Shown piece after piece: positions 11,716 to 24,205 of a stretch of 64,000 bases of DNA. The first letter of the stretch is position 1. Every line of letters starts with the position of its first letter. The DNA is from Eledone cirrhosa (taxonomy: Eukaryota; Mollusca; Cephalopoda; Octopoda; Eledonidae): NCBI GenBank assembly GCA_964016885.1, contig OZ024759.1, positions 4,902,546 through 4,966,545 on the forward strand. Direction: 5' to 3'. The notes below the pieces were generated by a model. That model did not search any database. It was given only the letters and a program-made list of their open reading frames with translations, and had not been told where the DNA came from. Made by a program: the position numbers and the translations under genes.

Positions 11716-12106
11716 AATAAATTAATAAAATAATGAATAAACAAAGAAACAGTTCTTTATATTAAAAAAATTCATCATTTTACGATCGTTTCTAGGATAT
11801 ATATGTGTTAGAGTTGGTATGCATATTCTATAGATCTATGTACAATATTTATAAAAACTATCAGAGGGAATATACATACCTACACATATATATGCTGTCT
11901 TCAGAAATAATATTATTTCTGAAGACATCATATATATGTGTAGGTATGTATATTCCCTCTGATAGTTTGTATAAATATTGTACATAGATCTATAGAATAT
12001 GCATATCACCTCTAACACATATATATCCTAGAAACGATCGTAAAATGATGAATTTTTTTAATATAAGGAACTGTTTCTTTGTTTATTCATTATTTTATTA
12101 ATTTAT
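11716..12106. repeat. Near-perfect palindrome of about 390 bp
   Basis: The two arms are reverse complements centred between 11911 and 11912 (AGAAATAATATTATTTCT at 11903-11920). Differences are few, for example AGAGTTGGTATGC against GCATATCACCTCT. The outermost arm sequence is AAACAAAGAAACAGTTC. The mirror-image 60-residue frames are a by-product. It could be a fold-back element or a recent inverted duplication. Confidence 0.9.
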
Positions 12107-12249
12107 CTTGACTCTGTTTTCCGTTTATTTTTCACCGAAAGTAGTTGTTGAATGCATCTTCTCTTTTCATGATATCTGGATTACATTGAGTTCTTCATAC
12201 GGATTGGACACTACCGTAAACTTTTGGTAGATTTATCTACATTCTACAC

Positions 12250-12300
12250 TCAAATGTATATTTATATATTTATATATATATAAATATATATAAATATATT

Positions 12301-12334
<34 letters not shown>

Positions 12335-12480
12335 AAGATATATATATATATATATATATAAAGATATATATATATATATATATATAAAGATATATATATA
12401 CTTTTACGTGTATACATCTGAAAATGTATATATGGATGTAAACATATACGTAAACATACATGTTTACATATAGATGGACA
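12250..12480. repeat. (TA)n-rich microsatellite
   Basis: Alternating TATATA and TATAAAGATATA units, then TATACGTAAACATA-type sequence. No gene; the long tyrosine/isoleucine frames on the minus strand are repeat artefacts. Confidence 0.9.
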
Positions 12481-13140
12481 GTTATACATATACAATAACT
12501 TATTTCTATACATAAATATACCACAAGGCATGGTGCTGCCAACTAACCAGAACTCCCTCATAATGGACCAGCTAGATCCCAAAATACAGGCCTGCTAGCC
12601 AACACACAGTCCCAATAAGTGCAAACTACAGCGCAGCTATCTGGACTGACTTCTCTTAAGACTACTCATTATCCCACTACATCTTTTGTATACTATATAT
12701 ATACTGTATATATACTGTTTATATATATATACACACACACATATAATTGTGTATTCACACATTATCTTAGTAATGAAATAATAATTTTAGTAAATTGTTC
12801 AAAATTCTTCATTAACCCTTTTGGTAGAAACCCAGCCAAAATAGGTTCTCCTTCTATGGAAATGGTTCCTATCTAAATTAAAGTCTTCCAACGAAATTCT
12901 ATATAACAACCATATGTTAAGTTACTATGTTAGTAATTAACTAACAATTGTGATAAATAGCCCAACATTATTCATAATTAATTGAAATACAAGGTTCATA
13001 ATTATAATAAAATCTTCGAATAGGCTACGAAGCCGGTAAACCTTAAAGGTACGCAACACAAACATCGTTATAGCGTTTCACCAGGCAATTCCTTCCTCAA
13101 TCATTACATAGATGTGTGTATGTAATAATTATTTTGTATT
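12481..13140. other. Non-coding AT-rich stretch
   Basis: No gene recognised. It contains a short (TA)n/(CA)n tract at 12700-12745. I see no terminal inverted repeats and no splice-like coding blocks. Confidence 0.4.
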
Positions 13141-13149
13141 GTGTGTCTA

Positions 13150-13600
13150 TTTATGAATATGTATGTGTAGATGTGTGTGTGTTGTGTGTGTGTAACCCAG
13201 TAGATGTGTGTATGTAACACAGTAGATGTGTGTGTATGTAACTCAGCAGATGTGTGTGTATGTAACTCAGCAGATGTGCGTGTATGTAACACAGTAGATG
13301 TGTGTGTGTGTAACACAGTATATGTATGTGTATGTAACACACTAGATGTGTGTGTATATATAACACAGTAGATGTGTATGTAACACAGTAGATGTGTGTA
13401 TATGTAACACAGTTGATGTGTATATATAACACAGATGTGTATATAACACAGTAGATGTGTATATATAACACAGTAGATGTGTATATATAACACAGTAGAT
13501 GTGTGTGTATGTAACACAGTAGATCTGTGTGTATATAACACAGTAGATGTGTGTATGTAACACAGTAGATGTGTATGTAACTAAAGTGTAACGTACGTTA
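13150..13600. repeat. Minisatellite, about 22-24-bp GTAGATGTGTGTATGTAACACA units
   Basis: About 18-20 imperfect copies of a unit containing CAGTAGATGTGTG and TATGTAACA, with length variation from changing numbers of TG and TA dinucleotides. Threonine/histidine/tyrosine-rich frames on the minus strand are artefacts. Confidence 0.9.
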
Positions 13601-13604
13601 CGAA

Positions 13605-14080
13605 TGGACAACTAAAAGATTTTAACTTGTTTTTTAACAATTGATGGTGGAAACAAATTTAGATTGTCTCAATTCAGACCATAAAGGGCCGCAACACACG
13701 GTGTTTGACACACTTACCGGCTACATAGCCTCGGAGTCTATTTTACTGAGACCAGCTACATATCTTCTTCCTAAAATCTTCCAACATAATTTTATACAAG
13801 AACCACATATTAAGTTACTAATAAAATAATTAATAATTAAAAACTTCAGTAAATCCTTCAAATGATATCTCAGTAATGAAATAATTAATAATTGTTATAA
13901 ATACCTCAAAATTCCTCATTAATTAAACCCAAGACAGGTAAAAACTCCAGAGTCTTTCAATCGGACATGAAACAAATTAATTTCTAATGGAAGAAGTAAA
14001 GATTGTAAAGTCAGCCAAGGGAGATCACTCTCAGCGACTTATCGTAATTCTTGTTCCTGAATTAATCCGGATTAAAATAT
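13605..14080. other. Non-coding stretch
   Basis: AT-rich with no recognisable gene. CCTAAAATCTTCCAACATAAT near 13768-13788 resembles TAAAGTCTTCCAACGAAAT near 12880, so both may come from one old interspersed repeat. Confidence 0.35.
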
Positions 14081-14099
14081 TCTGGTGTATTTTGTGTGG

Positions 14100-14440
14100 A
14101 GGAAACCGGATTTAGGCGGTGATAGCACGCAATACATGAACGTATGGTTCGTGAGTTCGAATCCCATACCGGGTGGTCTGTACGTCGGGGCCTTGAACAA
14201 GACACTTTATTTCTCATTGTTTTATTTCACCCAGCTGGCAAAAATAATAAGTTGTAATAATTATAGTGGAAATGTTGTTACATAGAATTGTCACACTGAA
14301 TCTCCCTGAGAAGAATGTCAACGGTATACGTGTCAATGAAATACTCAGACACATTATAATATAAGATGGGTTCTACATGTATTTCAAAGGGAAGCCATGC
14401 CATACGTCTTGCTGAATCTCCCTGAGAACTACGTATATAC
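14100..14440 (+). mobile_element. SINE-B, composite copy
   Basis: The head carries a strong pol III B box in GGTTCGTGAGTTCGAATCCC (14145-14164), followed by TTGAACAAGACACTTTATTT, the body motif of the SINE-B family. The body continues to about 14440 with GCTGAATCTCCCTGAGAA, which is shared in reverse with 46281-46470. Promoter-like boxes come from a tRNA ancestor; the flanks do not fold as a functional tRNA gene. Confidence 0.65.
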
Positions 14441-15212
14441 TAGTGACTATCAGACATAGTGTATCTAGGATTACATTATCTAATGTACAGTACAGTAGTT
14501 AGTATTAGTGGCTATAAGACATAGTATATCTAGGACTACATTATCTAATGTACAGTATAGAAATTAGTATTAATGGCTATCAGACATAGTGTACCTAGGA
14601 CTACATTATCTAATGTACAGTATAGTGTCTATCAGACATAGTGTATCTAGGACTACATTATCTAATGTACAGTATAGTGGCTATCAGACATAGTGTACCT
14701 CGGACTACATTATCTAATGTACAGTATAGTGGCTATCAGACATAGTGTATCTAGGACTACATTATCTAATGTACAGTATAGTGTCTATCAGACATAGTGT
14801 ATCTAGGATTACATTATCTAATGTACAGTATAGTAGCTATTAGACATAGTGTACCTAGGACTACATTATCTAATGTACAGTATAGTGGCTATCAGACATA
14901 GTGTACCTAGGACTACATTATATAATGTACAGTATAGTGGCTATCAGACATAGTGTACCTAGGACTACATTGTCTAATGTACAGTATAGTGGCTATCAGA
15001 CATAGTGTATCTAGGACTACATTATATAATGTACAGTATAGTGGCTATCAGACATAGTGTACCTAGGACTACATTATCTAATGTACAGTATAGTGGCTAT
15101 CAGACATAGTGTACCTAGGACTACATTATATAATGTACAGTATAGTGGCTATCAGACATAGTGTACCTAGGACTACATTATCTAATGTACTATATAGCAG
15201 TTAGTAATTGTG
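14440..15212. repeat. Minisatellite, 52-bp unit, about 14-15 copies
   Basis: Unit contains GTGGCTATCAGACATAGTG, then TACCTAGGACTACATTATC, then TAATGTACAGTATA. Early copies are longer because of an extra TTAGTATTA segment. Copies from 14840 on are the most uniform. Confidence 0.95.
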
Positions 15213-15237
15213 GCTATCATTATTATAGACTTCAAGT

Positions 15238-15402
15238 CGGTAGAGGGTCAGACGCTATGCTTTCCAGCATAGTTACGTACCTTTACGATCTGAGTTCAAA
15301 TCCCGCCGAGGTTGACTTTGTCTTTCATCCTTAGGGGGTCGATAAAATAAAGTACCAGTAATGCACTGGGTAATTGCTGGTCTTGTGCCTAAAGTAGAAA
15401 CA
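15238..15402 (+). mobile_element. SINE-A with perfect 19-bp target-site duplication
   Basis: tRNA-derived SINE: CGGTAGAGGGTC head, B box in CTGAGTTCAAATCCC, then GGTCGATAAAATAAAGTACC and the AAAGTAGAAACA tail. The flanking duplication ATTATTATAGACTTCAAGT is present at 15219-15237 and 15403-15421 without mismatch, which shows insertion by target-primed reverse transcription and a recent date. Confidence 0.9.
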
Positions 15403-15841
15403 ATTATTATAGACTTCAAGTAAATCTTTGTCAACTTACCTCATTCACATATAATCAATGTGTTCTGTTGTTAGTTGTAACTAAACAACCAAAGAAATAA
15501 TCTCTTTGTTATCAAATTAAAAGTTTCAAAGATGTTATCAGCTTTATTTCACGACATTAACGTTGGTGTATCTTCTTCATCTTTAGTCATGAATTGATAT
15601 CTTGTCAGAATGAAGTAGTGAGGCTGACTTTATGTCTTTAGCTACAGATTTGATAGGAAATATATATATATTAGGTTGATATGTGGTCTAAAATATATAT
15701 ATTGTCTATAAATGACTGATAGCAGATGTTCTGGTGAAATAGTAGTTTTACTACTACAGATTGTAATGGAACTCTTAGTAGACACAATTGTAAAGTAAGA
15801 ATAGATATGACAGTGTAAGACTGATGTCGGGGAAATAAACT

Positions 15842-15842
<1 letters not shown>

Positions 15843-15890
<48 letters not shown>
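15843..15890. repeat. (TA)n microsatellite
   Basis: Uninterrupted TA dinucleotides, about 24 units, between non-coding sequence and a SINE-A copy. Confidence 0.95.
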
Positions 15891-15894
<4 letters not shown>

Positions 15895-15930
15895 GTTACA
15901 CAAGATATAATTAGATTAATTAAAGTTATA

Positions 15931-16115
15931 ATTGTTTCTACTTTAGGCACAAGGCCAGCAATTACCCAGTGCATTACTGGTACTTTATTTTATCGACCCC
16001 GTAAGGATGAAAGGCAAAGTCAACCTCGGCAGGATTTGAACTCAGATCGTAAAGGGACGTAACTATGCTGGAAAGCATGGCGTCCGACCCTCTACCGATA
16101 CTGCCAATTCACCGC
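15931..16115 (-). mobile_element. SINE-A, minus orientation
   Basis: Reverse complement of the SINE-A copy at 15238-15402: tail AATTGTTTCTACTTTAGGC on the left, TTTATTTTATCGACCCCGTA, the B box as GGATTTGAACTCAGATCG, and the head at CTCTACCGATACTGCCAA. It lies about 0.5 kb from an oppositely oriented copy, so a transcript through both could form a duplex. Confidence 0.9.
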
Positions 16116-17011
16116 AATGAAGGCAGCAGGTACTCGGTGTCGTTGTGCATGTTTCAACTCTCTTCCTGGTGTCATACGTTAAAAGTCCCTGATATAATTT
16201 AATACCTTCAGACACAGTTCCAATCGTTTTTAGTTTATTGTAAATCAGAAAGTATCACTCAATAAAATATCAATTATATATCAATAAGAAAACCTCTAGG
16301 TAGTCTCACTGACTGCTAGAAATAGCAGCGATATTACCCATTACAACTGCTCTCTCTCTCTATATATATATATATACACACATATATGTACGTATGTATG
16401 TATATGTGTATATATGTGTATGAATGAGTGTGTATGTGTGTATATGTGTACATAGGGTTTTGGTATATGTACGTTTGGTGAACATATGTGTATTTACCTG
16501 TAGGTATGTGAGTGTGCGTTCTATACGCATTTATGCGTGTATATTTATATATGTATTTATAATTATATGTATATATACACACACAAACATATATTTATAT
16601 GTGTATTTGGTGCATACAATCGTATGTGTGCGGGTATATGTGTTGCGCCGGTTTACGTCCGTGCGCGCCTGTTTATGTGTACGTATATGTATATGCATGC
16701 ATGCCGTGAGTTTTCGCATATGCTCATGTATAAATGTGTGTATGTATATATTTAATTATTATTACTTTTATGATTTTAATAACATCTGTCATTTTCGTTC
16801 AACTAATTTATTTACATTATTCTGGACTCCGAAGCCGAGCATCATTCAGTTTCCTTAATAGAATATTAGTCTACGACTCCATTTACACCATAAAGGTGGT
16901 TTTGTCTTTACGTGTAATTGTTGTCACCGCTCCACATAACGACGTATTATCTTCTTTTTCCCGTTCATTGCCAGGGAATGTCTTCACGAATCAAAGCATA
17001 AATTATTTTCC
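16116..17011. other. Non-coding DNA with TATG/TGTA microsatellites
   Basis: Microsatellite-rich at 16360-16760 (TGTGTATATGTGTA type). The remainder shows no recognisable gene. The tyrosine/valine-rich frames on both strands come from the repeat. Confidence 0.5.
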
Positions 17012-17575
17012 CGAGCTGACGTACCCAGCTTCGCCAGGGTAAACAGATGATAAAAGAAAAGGTCCCTATTTACTCCCTTCACAACTCTGTATGTTAGACT
17101 GACAGACAGGCACACAGACAGATAAACTGCGTGGCGATTGTGGAACGCCGCACGTATACACACATACACGCACACAAACTTACACACGCACCCGTGCACT
17201 TACACACACGCACACACTCACACATGTTGATAGTTTTTACTTTCTGTGGAACGCTGCACGCACGCACACATACATAAACATACGCGCACGTACATACACA
17301 CGCACACGTGTTAATAGTTATTGCTTTCCTTCCCCTCTTATTTCCACACACATCACACACACACACACACGTCTCTACACTGACACATATACATAGTGTA
17401 TCCAACACAGCGTTCACTTTGCCTCTCTCCGCCTCTCACTCTCTCATTGGCATTATACATATTAATTTAAGTTTGGCGTAGTTGAGGTGGGCGGAGTCGT
17501 TTGAAACCTATGAACCAATGATAATCGAGAATTATGACACATGGAATATTGACATTGTTGAAATTAATATATAGA
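17012..17575 (-). mobile_element. Non-autonomous Helitron, internal deletion derivative
   Basis: On the minus strand it starts TCTATATATTAATTTC at 17575 and ends with a GC hairpin followed by CTCG (mutated CTAG) at 17012. About 480 bp next to its 5' end match the 5' region of the large Helitron (22983-23417), including the GACAGACAGGCACACAGAC run. The last ~45 bp match the large element's 3' end. It is therefore a 5'-plus-3' remnant lacking the coding region. It joins the large element with no spacer. Confidence 0.85.
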
Positions 17576-20500
17576 CTAGCTGACGTACCTAGCTTCGCCC
17601 GGGTAAACAGATGATAAGAGAAGACAGGTAAAAGAGAAAATGTCTGTATTGGATGTTTGTCTGGTTACAGTGTGAGGCGAGTCCGTGTTGTCTGTGTGAT
17701 ACAAAAAAACAGTAAAAATAATCTTCCAGATATACCAGATTCTTCGTCGTGCGGTTTGTGCATAGTATATGAACAATTCTAGGTGCTCCCACCTAGAATA
17801 GTGACCTCTAGGAGGTGGTTCCTCTTCTGCCTGACTGGAAAACGTGTATCATTGCATAGACGTGGTTGTTCCACGTTTCTCAAAAGGATGATGGAAGTTC
17901 CAATCTTTTATATTATATGTAGATATAGATATAGATAATTAATAAAAAAGATGTCCGTCAATGTAAAGAAGGTCCCTATTTACTTGAAATGGTTTATACA
18001 AATGCCAAATTAATATGGATATGGATAACATGCTTATCTATAAGTGGTCAGCTATAATAATAAAACAACAAATTATATGACACAAAAATTTATTCAGTAA
18101 TTTCCAGGCTCTTAGCCACTGAGTAATAGACAGTCAATATTGCCCAGAGTTCAACTCGGGGAGGTGGCCTGGTTTGAACTCAAAATGGCGGATCCTTCTA
18201 CTTCGAAAATAGAATCGTTTTTCAATATTACTCTAGCCCTGGCCGGCCATAGGCACCAAACTTTTTGCCAGACTCAGCATATGATGAGGTTTTATTACCA
18301 CTGCAATCAGAAGCGATAAATTTGAAGGCAATTTCTACCAATACTTGTTGGTTTTTATTGCTCATTATCGACAATAAATGACATTGGACATAAATGATAA
18401 CTCTGCCAAAGCTCACAATACAGATGAAAGGAAACCAATGTCCGAATCATATACGTCGCTTATTGATAGCTTTAAAGATATGCATACATCAGCTCAAAGC
18501 TTCATTATAGACAATATTTAGGTTTGTTACTCTGTTAGTGGTATCAATTGCAAATTTTATACCATCAGGATCGCACACTCGAGATGCAGCAACATAGAGT
18601 TGCCCATGGCTGAATGCTGGATCATTCAAGTAGACACCAACTCGCTTGAAAGTCTGTCCCTGTGCCTTGTTGACAGTCATGGAGAAGGCCAAATTGACGG
18701 GAAACTGTCTCCTTTGCCAAATAAATGGCAGCAGATCTTCACTTGGTCTCAGCATGATCCTCGGAATGAGAACCGATTCCTCTCTGCCTGGGAGTTTAGC
18801 TTCTAAAACTCTTCCGTTAATCAATCTCTCAACAATCAATCTGGTACCATTGCAAAGACCCATTTTATGATTGATATTTCTAAGCAATATAATCGGCAAA
18901 CCCTTTTTCAACCTCAAAATATGTGGGGGAAATCCGGGTATTTGAAGTGAATTCAGATACTCAGTCGGAACATCCATACTGTTCTGCTGATTAGGCTCCA
19001 TTGCATACGCACTGACGGTCAACCATTCCTCTCCAGGAAACATTCCGGCTACTTGTGAATTTATTTCATCGACCGTTGTATTCGTATGAGTTAGAATAAC
19101 ATGTTCCGATATCCAGGAGATATTCTGCCAAAAAGCATTCAAATTAGGGAACACCCAGTCAATCAAGCCTTGGCGGTCCAGTGGCATGACCAAATGGTCT
19201 GGGATTCATACAGTCTGATTATCACCAACGTGTGGCAATTCATCGTTTCCCAACTGCATCAACCATCGGCCGTATGTCTCAGCCTCTTCGTTTTGCCCGA
19301 ACATAGGAAGTCGCATATTATCGTGTAATCGCAAAACTCTGAAATGGCCCCACAACGGGGACTTTTTCAGACATGCATCGACAATTTGCGCTCTTTGAGC
19401 ATTCCTAACAATTGGTAGCACCTGTCTGAAATCGCCACCAACAACGATAGTCTTACCACTGAATGGCAGGTCACTACCGCAGATATCTCTCAAAGTTCTG
19501 TCCAATGCCTCCAGCAAATATCTGTGTGCCATTGGAGCCTCGTCCCAAATAATCAGAGACGTATTGCGTATAAGGCCCGCGAGTTCACTTTGTCCTGTAA
19601 TATTACAGACACTCAACTCATCTGGAGCCAATGGAGCCTTGAAGCATGAGTGGAAGGTCCTTCCACCACTCAGCAAAGTGGCAGCGATGCCCCTGGTGGG
19701 CACAGGGAGAGCAATCTTCCTCTGAGCTCTGACTGCCGATAACATAGTGTTGAAACAGAATGTCTTTCCGGTGCCTCCTGGAACATCTATGAAAGCACAA
19801 AGTTGCTCATTAGTGGAAATCGAGTGGAGAGCGCCATCGACCAATTCTCTGTGAGATTGGGTCAACATTGGCATACGTTCATCCACAATACGTTGCTGTT
19901 CCAGTGGATCAAACTGGAATAGTTCCCTCCGATCGAGTGGCAACCGTCTAAGCTGCAATCTCATGTTCAATGCTAAGACACGTTGCCGCATTTCTTCATC
20001 AGGAATTGGCAAATTGAAATCTGTTAAACATTTCAAATGAACTTCGAGCAGTTGCTCAATATTGAGCAAAACAATAGCCTTCATCAAATGTTCATCATAG
20101 ACCTGAAGATGGTGCCTAAAATCATCAGCCATAATTCCCCAATGGCGTTCAAATAACTCTCTTGGATCGGCAGGATTGCAGAATCCTAGAATCGTGACAA
20201 ACAACTGCCATATTCGAGCTGGCATCTGTGTTGTTCCTGCAGCTTCCATGGCGTTATTCCATTCAGCGTCATCCTGAAGGAGTCCCAGATGCTGACACAC
20301 AGCCTGGTATCTTTTATATTCCACGCCATTGATTGTTTTCAAATCAGCGAAGCTCTGTTTACCTCTCGAAAAATCACTATGCAACAGAATTCGGAGATAA
20401 AACACATCACCAGATGCTGGATGGACATTACAAACCCGTCCAATAGTCATGAATCTCAACTTTTGTTTTCTATCATTCCATTTCTTTCCCTTCTTATCCC

Positions 20501-23417
20501 ACGTATAGTGCGAAGGGAAATCGCAGTAGAGTTGCTTTTGATCCGGGTTCAAAGCATGTTCCCTATTATGCTTGAACCACTCAGTCAATTCCGTCTTAGG
20601 AGGTGGTGCGTTAGCAATTCTTTCTATACCTCTTCTACTGTCCTTAAAACAGACCATTTGCCTATTCTCTAAGTGAACCGTCAGTTTCTGAACGCTGTGT
20701 TTGCGTTCATTGAGATCAAAATCGAACAATCTCCAGCAAGCTTCGCTAGATCCAATCGAGCGAACATCCTGGAACCTGCCAACTTCATCTCCTTGGTTCG
20801 CTTCCTCATTCCTGACATTCATCATTGCCCCATCATGACCTTTGTAAACATACTTGAATAGATATTTGCAAGCTTTCACTGAGCTACAAATTTCCACATT
20901 AATATGACAACGATATTTCATAATCAAATATGGATTGTATGGCACAACCCATTGATTTGTAACCTGTCGACCGTTTACATTTTCGACCAAACCGCCATCG
21001 GCAGGCGACCGTCTTCTGTATGAGGGATGAGCATCCCCATCATTCCAGGAAGTGTTCGTGACAAAAGATTTCGGAAAGTGCTTACTGCATTGGCCATTTT
21101 TCATGCAAGGCGCTTTCCGATTTGCCACTCCGCATTGGTTGTGCACCATTGACTTTGCCACCAAGTTGCATAGTGCCTCATTCTCCGGCAGTTCAGCACA
21201 CACAATGCTGTCGACATCCTCAGCACATCACAATTTGCTATGTCTATGTAAAATGATCAGCAAATGTGCATGTGGCAATCCTCTTTTTTGGAATTCAATT
21301 ACGTATGTAAAAGCAACTATACCTCCAAAGATTCCCTCTTTTTCCACATCATCCATTATCTTTTTCAGATATCCTTTGAATACTCTTGCCACAATATCAG
21401 GACGGTCCTTTGGCTGTTGTCCTGGCAAAAGTGCATCCTTAATATCAGTCCATTCAGGATTGCATGTAACAGTTATAAACAAATCTGGCTTTCCAAACTT
21501 TCTGACAATAGCCATTGCATCCTGATAGCGAATGTTCATATATCTCGGGCCGCCGATGAACGACGATGGCAAAATGATGCGTCGACCAATTTGCTTGTAA
21601 TTGGCATCATCGGCTGTTATCGCATCCTGTATATTATTATACAATTCAGCTCTGATATGTTGCTGATGTGTAGCTATATAATTTAGCCTTTGATTTTCGA
21701 TCTTTGCGTATGCCATACAACAGTATTCCTGGAACAATCTGCTGGCTTGAAATAGCGCATTTCTCTGTTGATTCCTCTCGTTCAAATGGAACGCGTAAAA
21801 GTCGCGAATCGAATTATTGTGTCTATTACCACCTCCCTGTTGATGCTGATTCTCATGATCATCTAAATGAACAGACATGTTCCATCCATTTTCACCTTTT
21901 GGGAATAAAAGAACATAATGCAATGGATGGTATGTCCTATTTGACTCATTGATAGTGTTGAGACCACCATCTCTGCGATTGAGGGCGATATCTCTCGATC
22001 CAGGCTTATCGTCCATCAACACAGCAACTTCACGAAATCCTTCGGGGGCATTATATCGCCGTTCGTGTTGATTCCTTGGCACTGCGTCAGCCTTAATCAC
22101 CAATGTTTGTTGCTGAACATTCTGCAGTTCAGCCACCAACATGAAATCCATAACATAAGGATTACACTGTCTAAGCCATGATTGCAAATCATGGATCAAA
22201 TCACTTAACCTTTGCCGTTCAAGTTCAGTTATATTTCCCGGCAACTTCATCCAACCGATCCTGATATCCTCCTCCGATTCACTATAATCTGGATTGTTAA
22301 CGTAAATTTGAGCGAATCAAGGCCTCTCTCCTGGGGTAACTTCTAAATTATCGATACAATGATACAAACGGCATTGAATGACGACATTCGGTTGCCATGC
22401 TCCACTCTCAAACATCTCACTAACTCTCTGCGATGCTAAAGCTAATAAATTGTTAATTTGCCGCGAATATTTGCGCAGTAATCTACCTCGGTCTCATTGA
22501 TCACCCCACATACTTAGTATTTTAAACTCCGGTGACTCCCCATCATCCGGCATTCGCAAAGGTTCTAGTTGAACTGCTCCTTTGTGACAGCACATTGTGG
22601 TCCACGTCTTTTCGTGCCACCAAAGCAATGCTCCACAATGTGGAGACCCTGGTCGTCCACCAATCTGACAGTGACACGGTTGCCATGATCCATTTTTAAT
22701 ATCATTCGTTCGCCTCTTTACTGGAATGAGGAGCACTTTGCGACACATTCCCTGAACTTCTGTATTGCGCTGGCGCTGTTCAGCCAGCTCCTCTTCATCC
22801 ACCGGAGCACGCCATTGCTGCTGAATTCTGGCCACCTGCTGATGATGCTCAGCCAGTTCGTTTTTCAACCATCGCAGCACTCCGTCGCCGCTGTAGTTCA
22901 CTGTTTGATAAAGTCGAATTGCTTTTCTTATCAGTATTCATTTGGAGCAATTGTAAAAAAAAATGACACAATAATAAATATAAAAGATGTCCGTCAATGT
23001 AAAGAAATGTCCCTATTTACTCCCTTCACAACTCTGTGTATGACAGACAGGCACACAGACAGATAAACTGCGCGGCGATTGTGGAACGTCACACGCATAC
23101 ACGCATGGAAACGCGCACACGCACACAAACTTACACACGCACACACTCACACATGTTGATAGTTTTTACTTTCTGTGGAACACTGCACGCACGCACACAC
23201 ACATAAACATACGCGCACATACATACACACGCATACATGTTAATAGTTATTGAACACAGTGTTCACACTCTCCCCTCTCACTCCCTCATTGGCATTATGC
23301 ATATTAATTTCAGTTTGGCGTCGTTGGGGTGGGCGGAGTCCTTTGAAACCTATGAACCAATGATAATCGAGAATTGTGACACACGAAATACTGACGTTCT
23401 TCAAATTAATAAATAGA
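17576..23417 (-). mobile_element. Helitron, 5.84 kb, near-complete
   Basis: The 5' end is TCTATTTATTAATTTG at 23417, preceded by A. The 3' end is a GC hairpin (ACCCGGGCGAAGC...) then CTAG at 17579-17576, followed by T. TC start, CTRR end, 3' hairpin and A/T insertion are the Helitron hallmarks, and no terminal inverted repeats or target duplication are expected. It encodes one Rep-helicase frame (18489-22901). The 3' non-coding part (17576-18488) contains an unexplained segment at about 18100-18420 with its own short frame. Confidence 0.93.
18489..22901 (-). pseudogene. Helitron Rep-helicase (RepHel) interrupted by four in-frame TGA codons
   Basis: A single minus-strand frame of 1,471 codons, the usual RepHel size, with no frameshift but TGA at 22496-22494, 22319-22317, 21230-21228 and 19208-19206. 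An N-terminal zinc-finger-like segment contains CHCQIGG and CCHKGAV. Next is the HUH Rep nuclease: FITVTCNPEW, then the metal-binding PHAHLLI, then the two-tyrosine KYLFKYVYKG. The C-terminal half is a PIF1-type SF1 helicase: Walker A PGGTGKT, Walker B IIWDEAPM, motif III VGGDFRQVLP and C-terminal HGQLYVAASRV. Such proteins nick, unwind and roll out single strands during Helitron transposition. By comparison with family sequences I infer all four stops were arginine CGA codons. It is probably inactive unless the stops are bypassed. Confidence 0.93.
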
Positions 23418-24205
23418 TATATATATATCATCATCATCATCATCATCATCATTTTACGTCCGCTTTTCTCTGCTTGCAAGCCATGTGCCTCTTCCTATAT
23501 ATACATATATACTATATACATATACACACATATACATATATATATATGTATATATATATATGTATATATATATACGTAATTAATACATGCATACATTTAT
23601 TTTTTTAAAATTAATTGAGTTCTTAACACGCAGGATTAAAATTGTTTTTAAAAAAACTAATTAACCCACGTGTATATTATTTTACTTTCTTGTGTTTCGC
23701 GATTGCCTCCCTTTTCCGCTTCGTGACGCTGTGAAATTCCTCAGTCTAGGACTGCTGGAATTTCAAATTTGGCGGTCATTATGATGCGTGAAGGGACGAC
23801 TTAGCTGACACGAAAAATAACTGCAGTAAGAAATGTTTTCTTATATCAATGTTTGAAGGGCATCCACTGATGATTTATAAGTGCCCACCTGCATATGTTC
23901 TTACAGAAAAATATGTAGGCTTCTACATAAACCGGAAACATTCTCCCAACTTGTAGAAAACTTATAATGAAACAATTGTTTGGAAAGAGAGATATATTTT
24001 AATTTTAATTATATCTCATATAAAATAATACAACTGGTTTTCCACAAAATACATATAGTTAGCACCCCAAACACAAAATTGGGATTATACTAAGGTATAT
24101 CCTAATGTTTGTTGAGTGAGATGGTAGTCAGTCAGAGTTTAGCTTAAAGCTTTCTCTGTTATTGTATTAAATATATGTATATATATATATATATATGTAT
24201 CTATA
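23418..24205. other. Microsatellites and non-coding DNA between Helitron and LINE
   Basis: (ATC)n followed by TTTTACGTCCGC at 23427-23465 is a small LINE-tail remnant. (TA)n-type tracts occupy 23497-23580 and 24170-24200. No gene is recognisable in 23580-24165. Confidence 0.5.

Noticed and set aside
16984..17417. Cysteine/valine-rich frames (VCVCVRAC type) as small secreted proteins.
   Set aside because: They translate CA-rich sequence inside the 5' part of the short Helitron; the same sequence recurs at 22.98-23.4 kb as non-coding Helitron end.
18489..19208. A host PIF1 helicase gene.
   Set aside because: The helicase is continuous in frame with a HUH Rep nuclease and lies between Helitron termini, so it belongs to the transposon.
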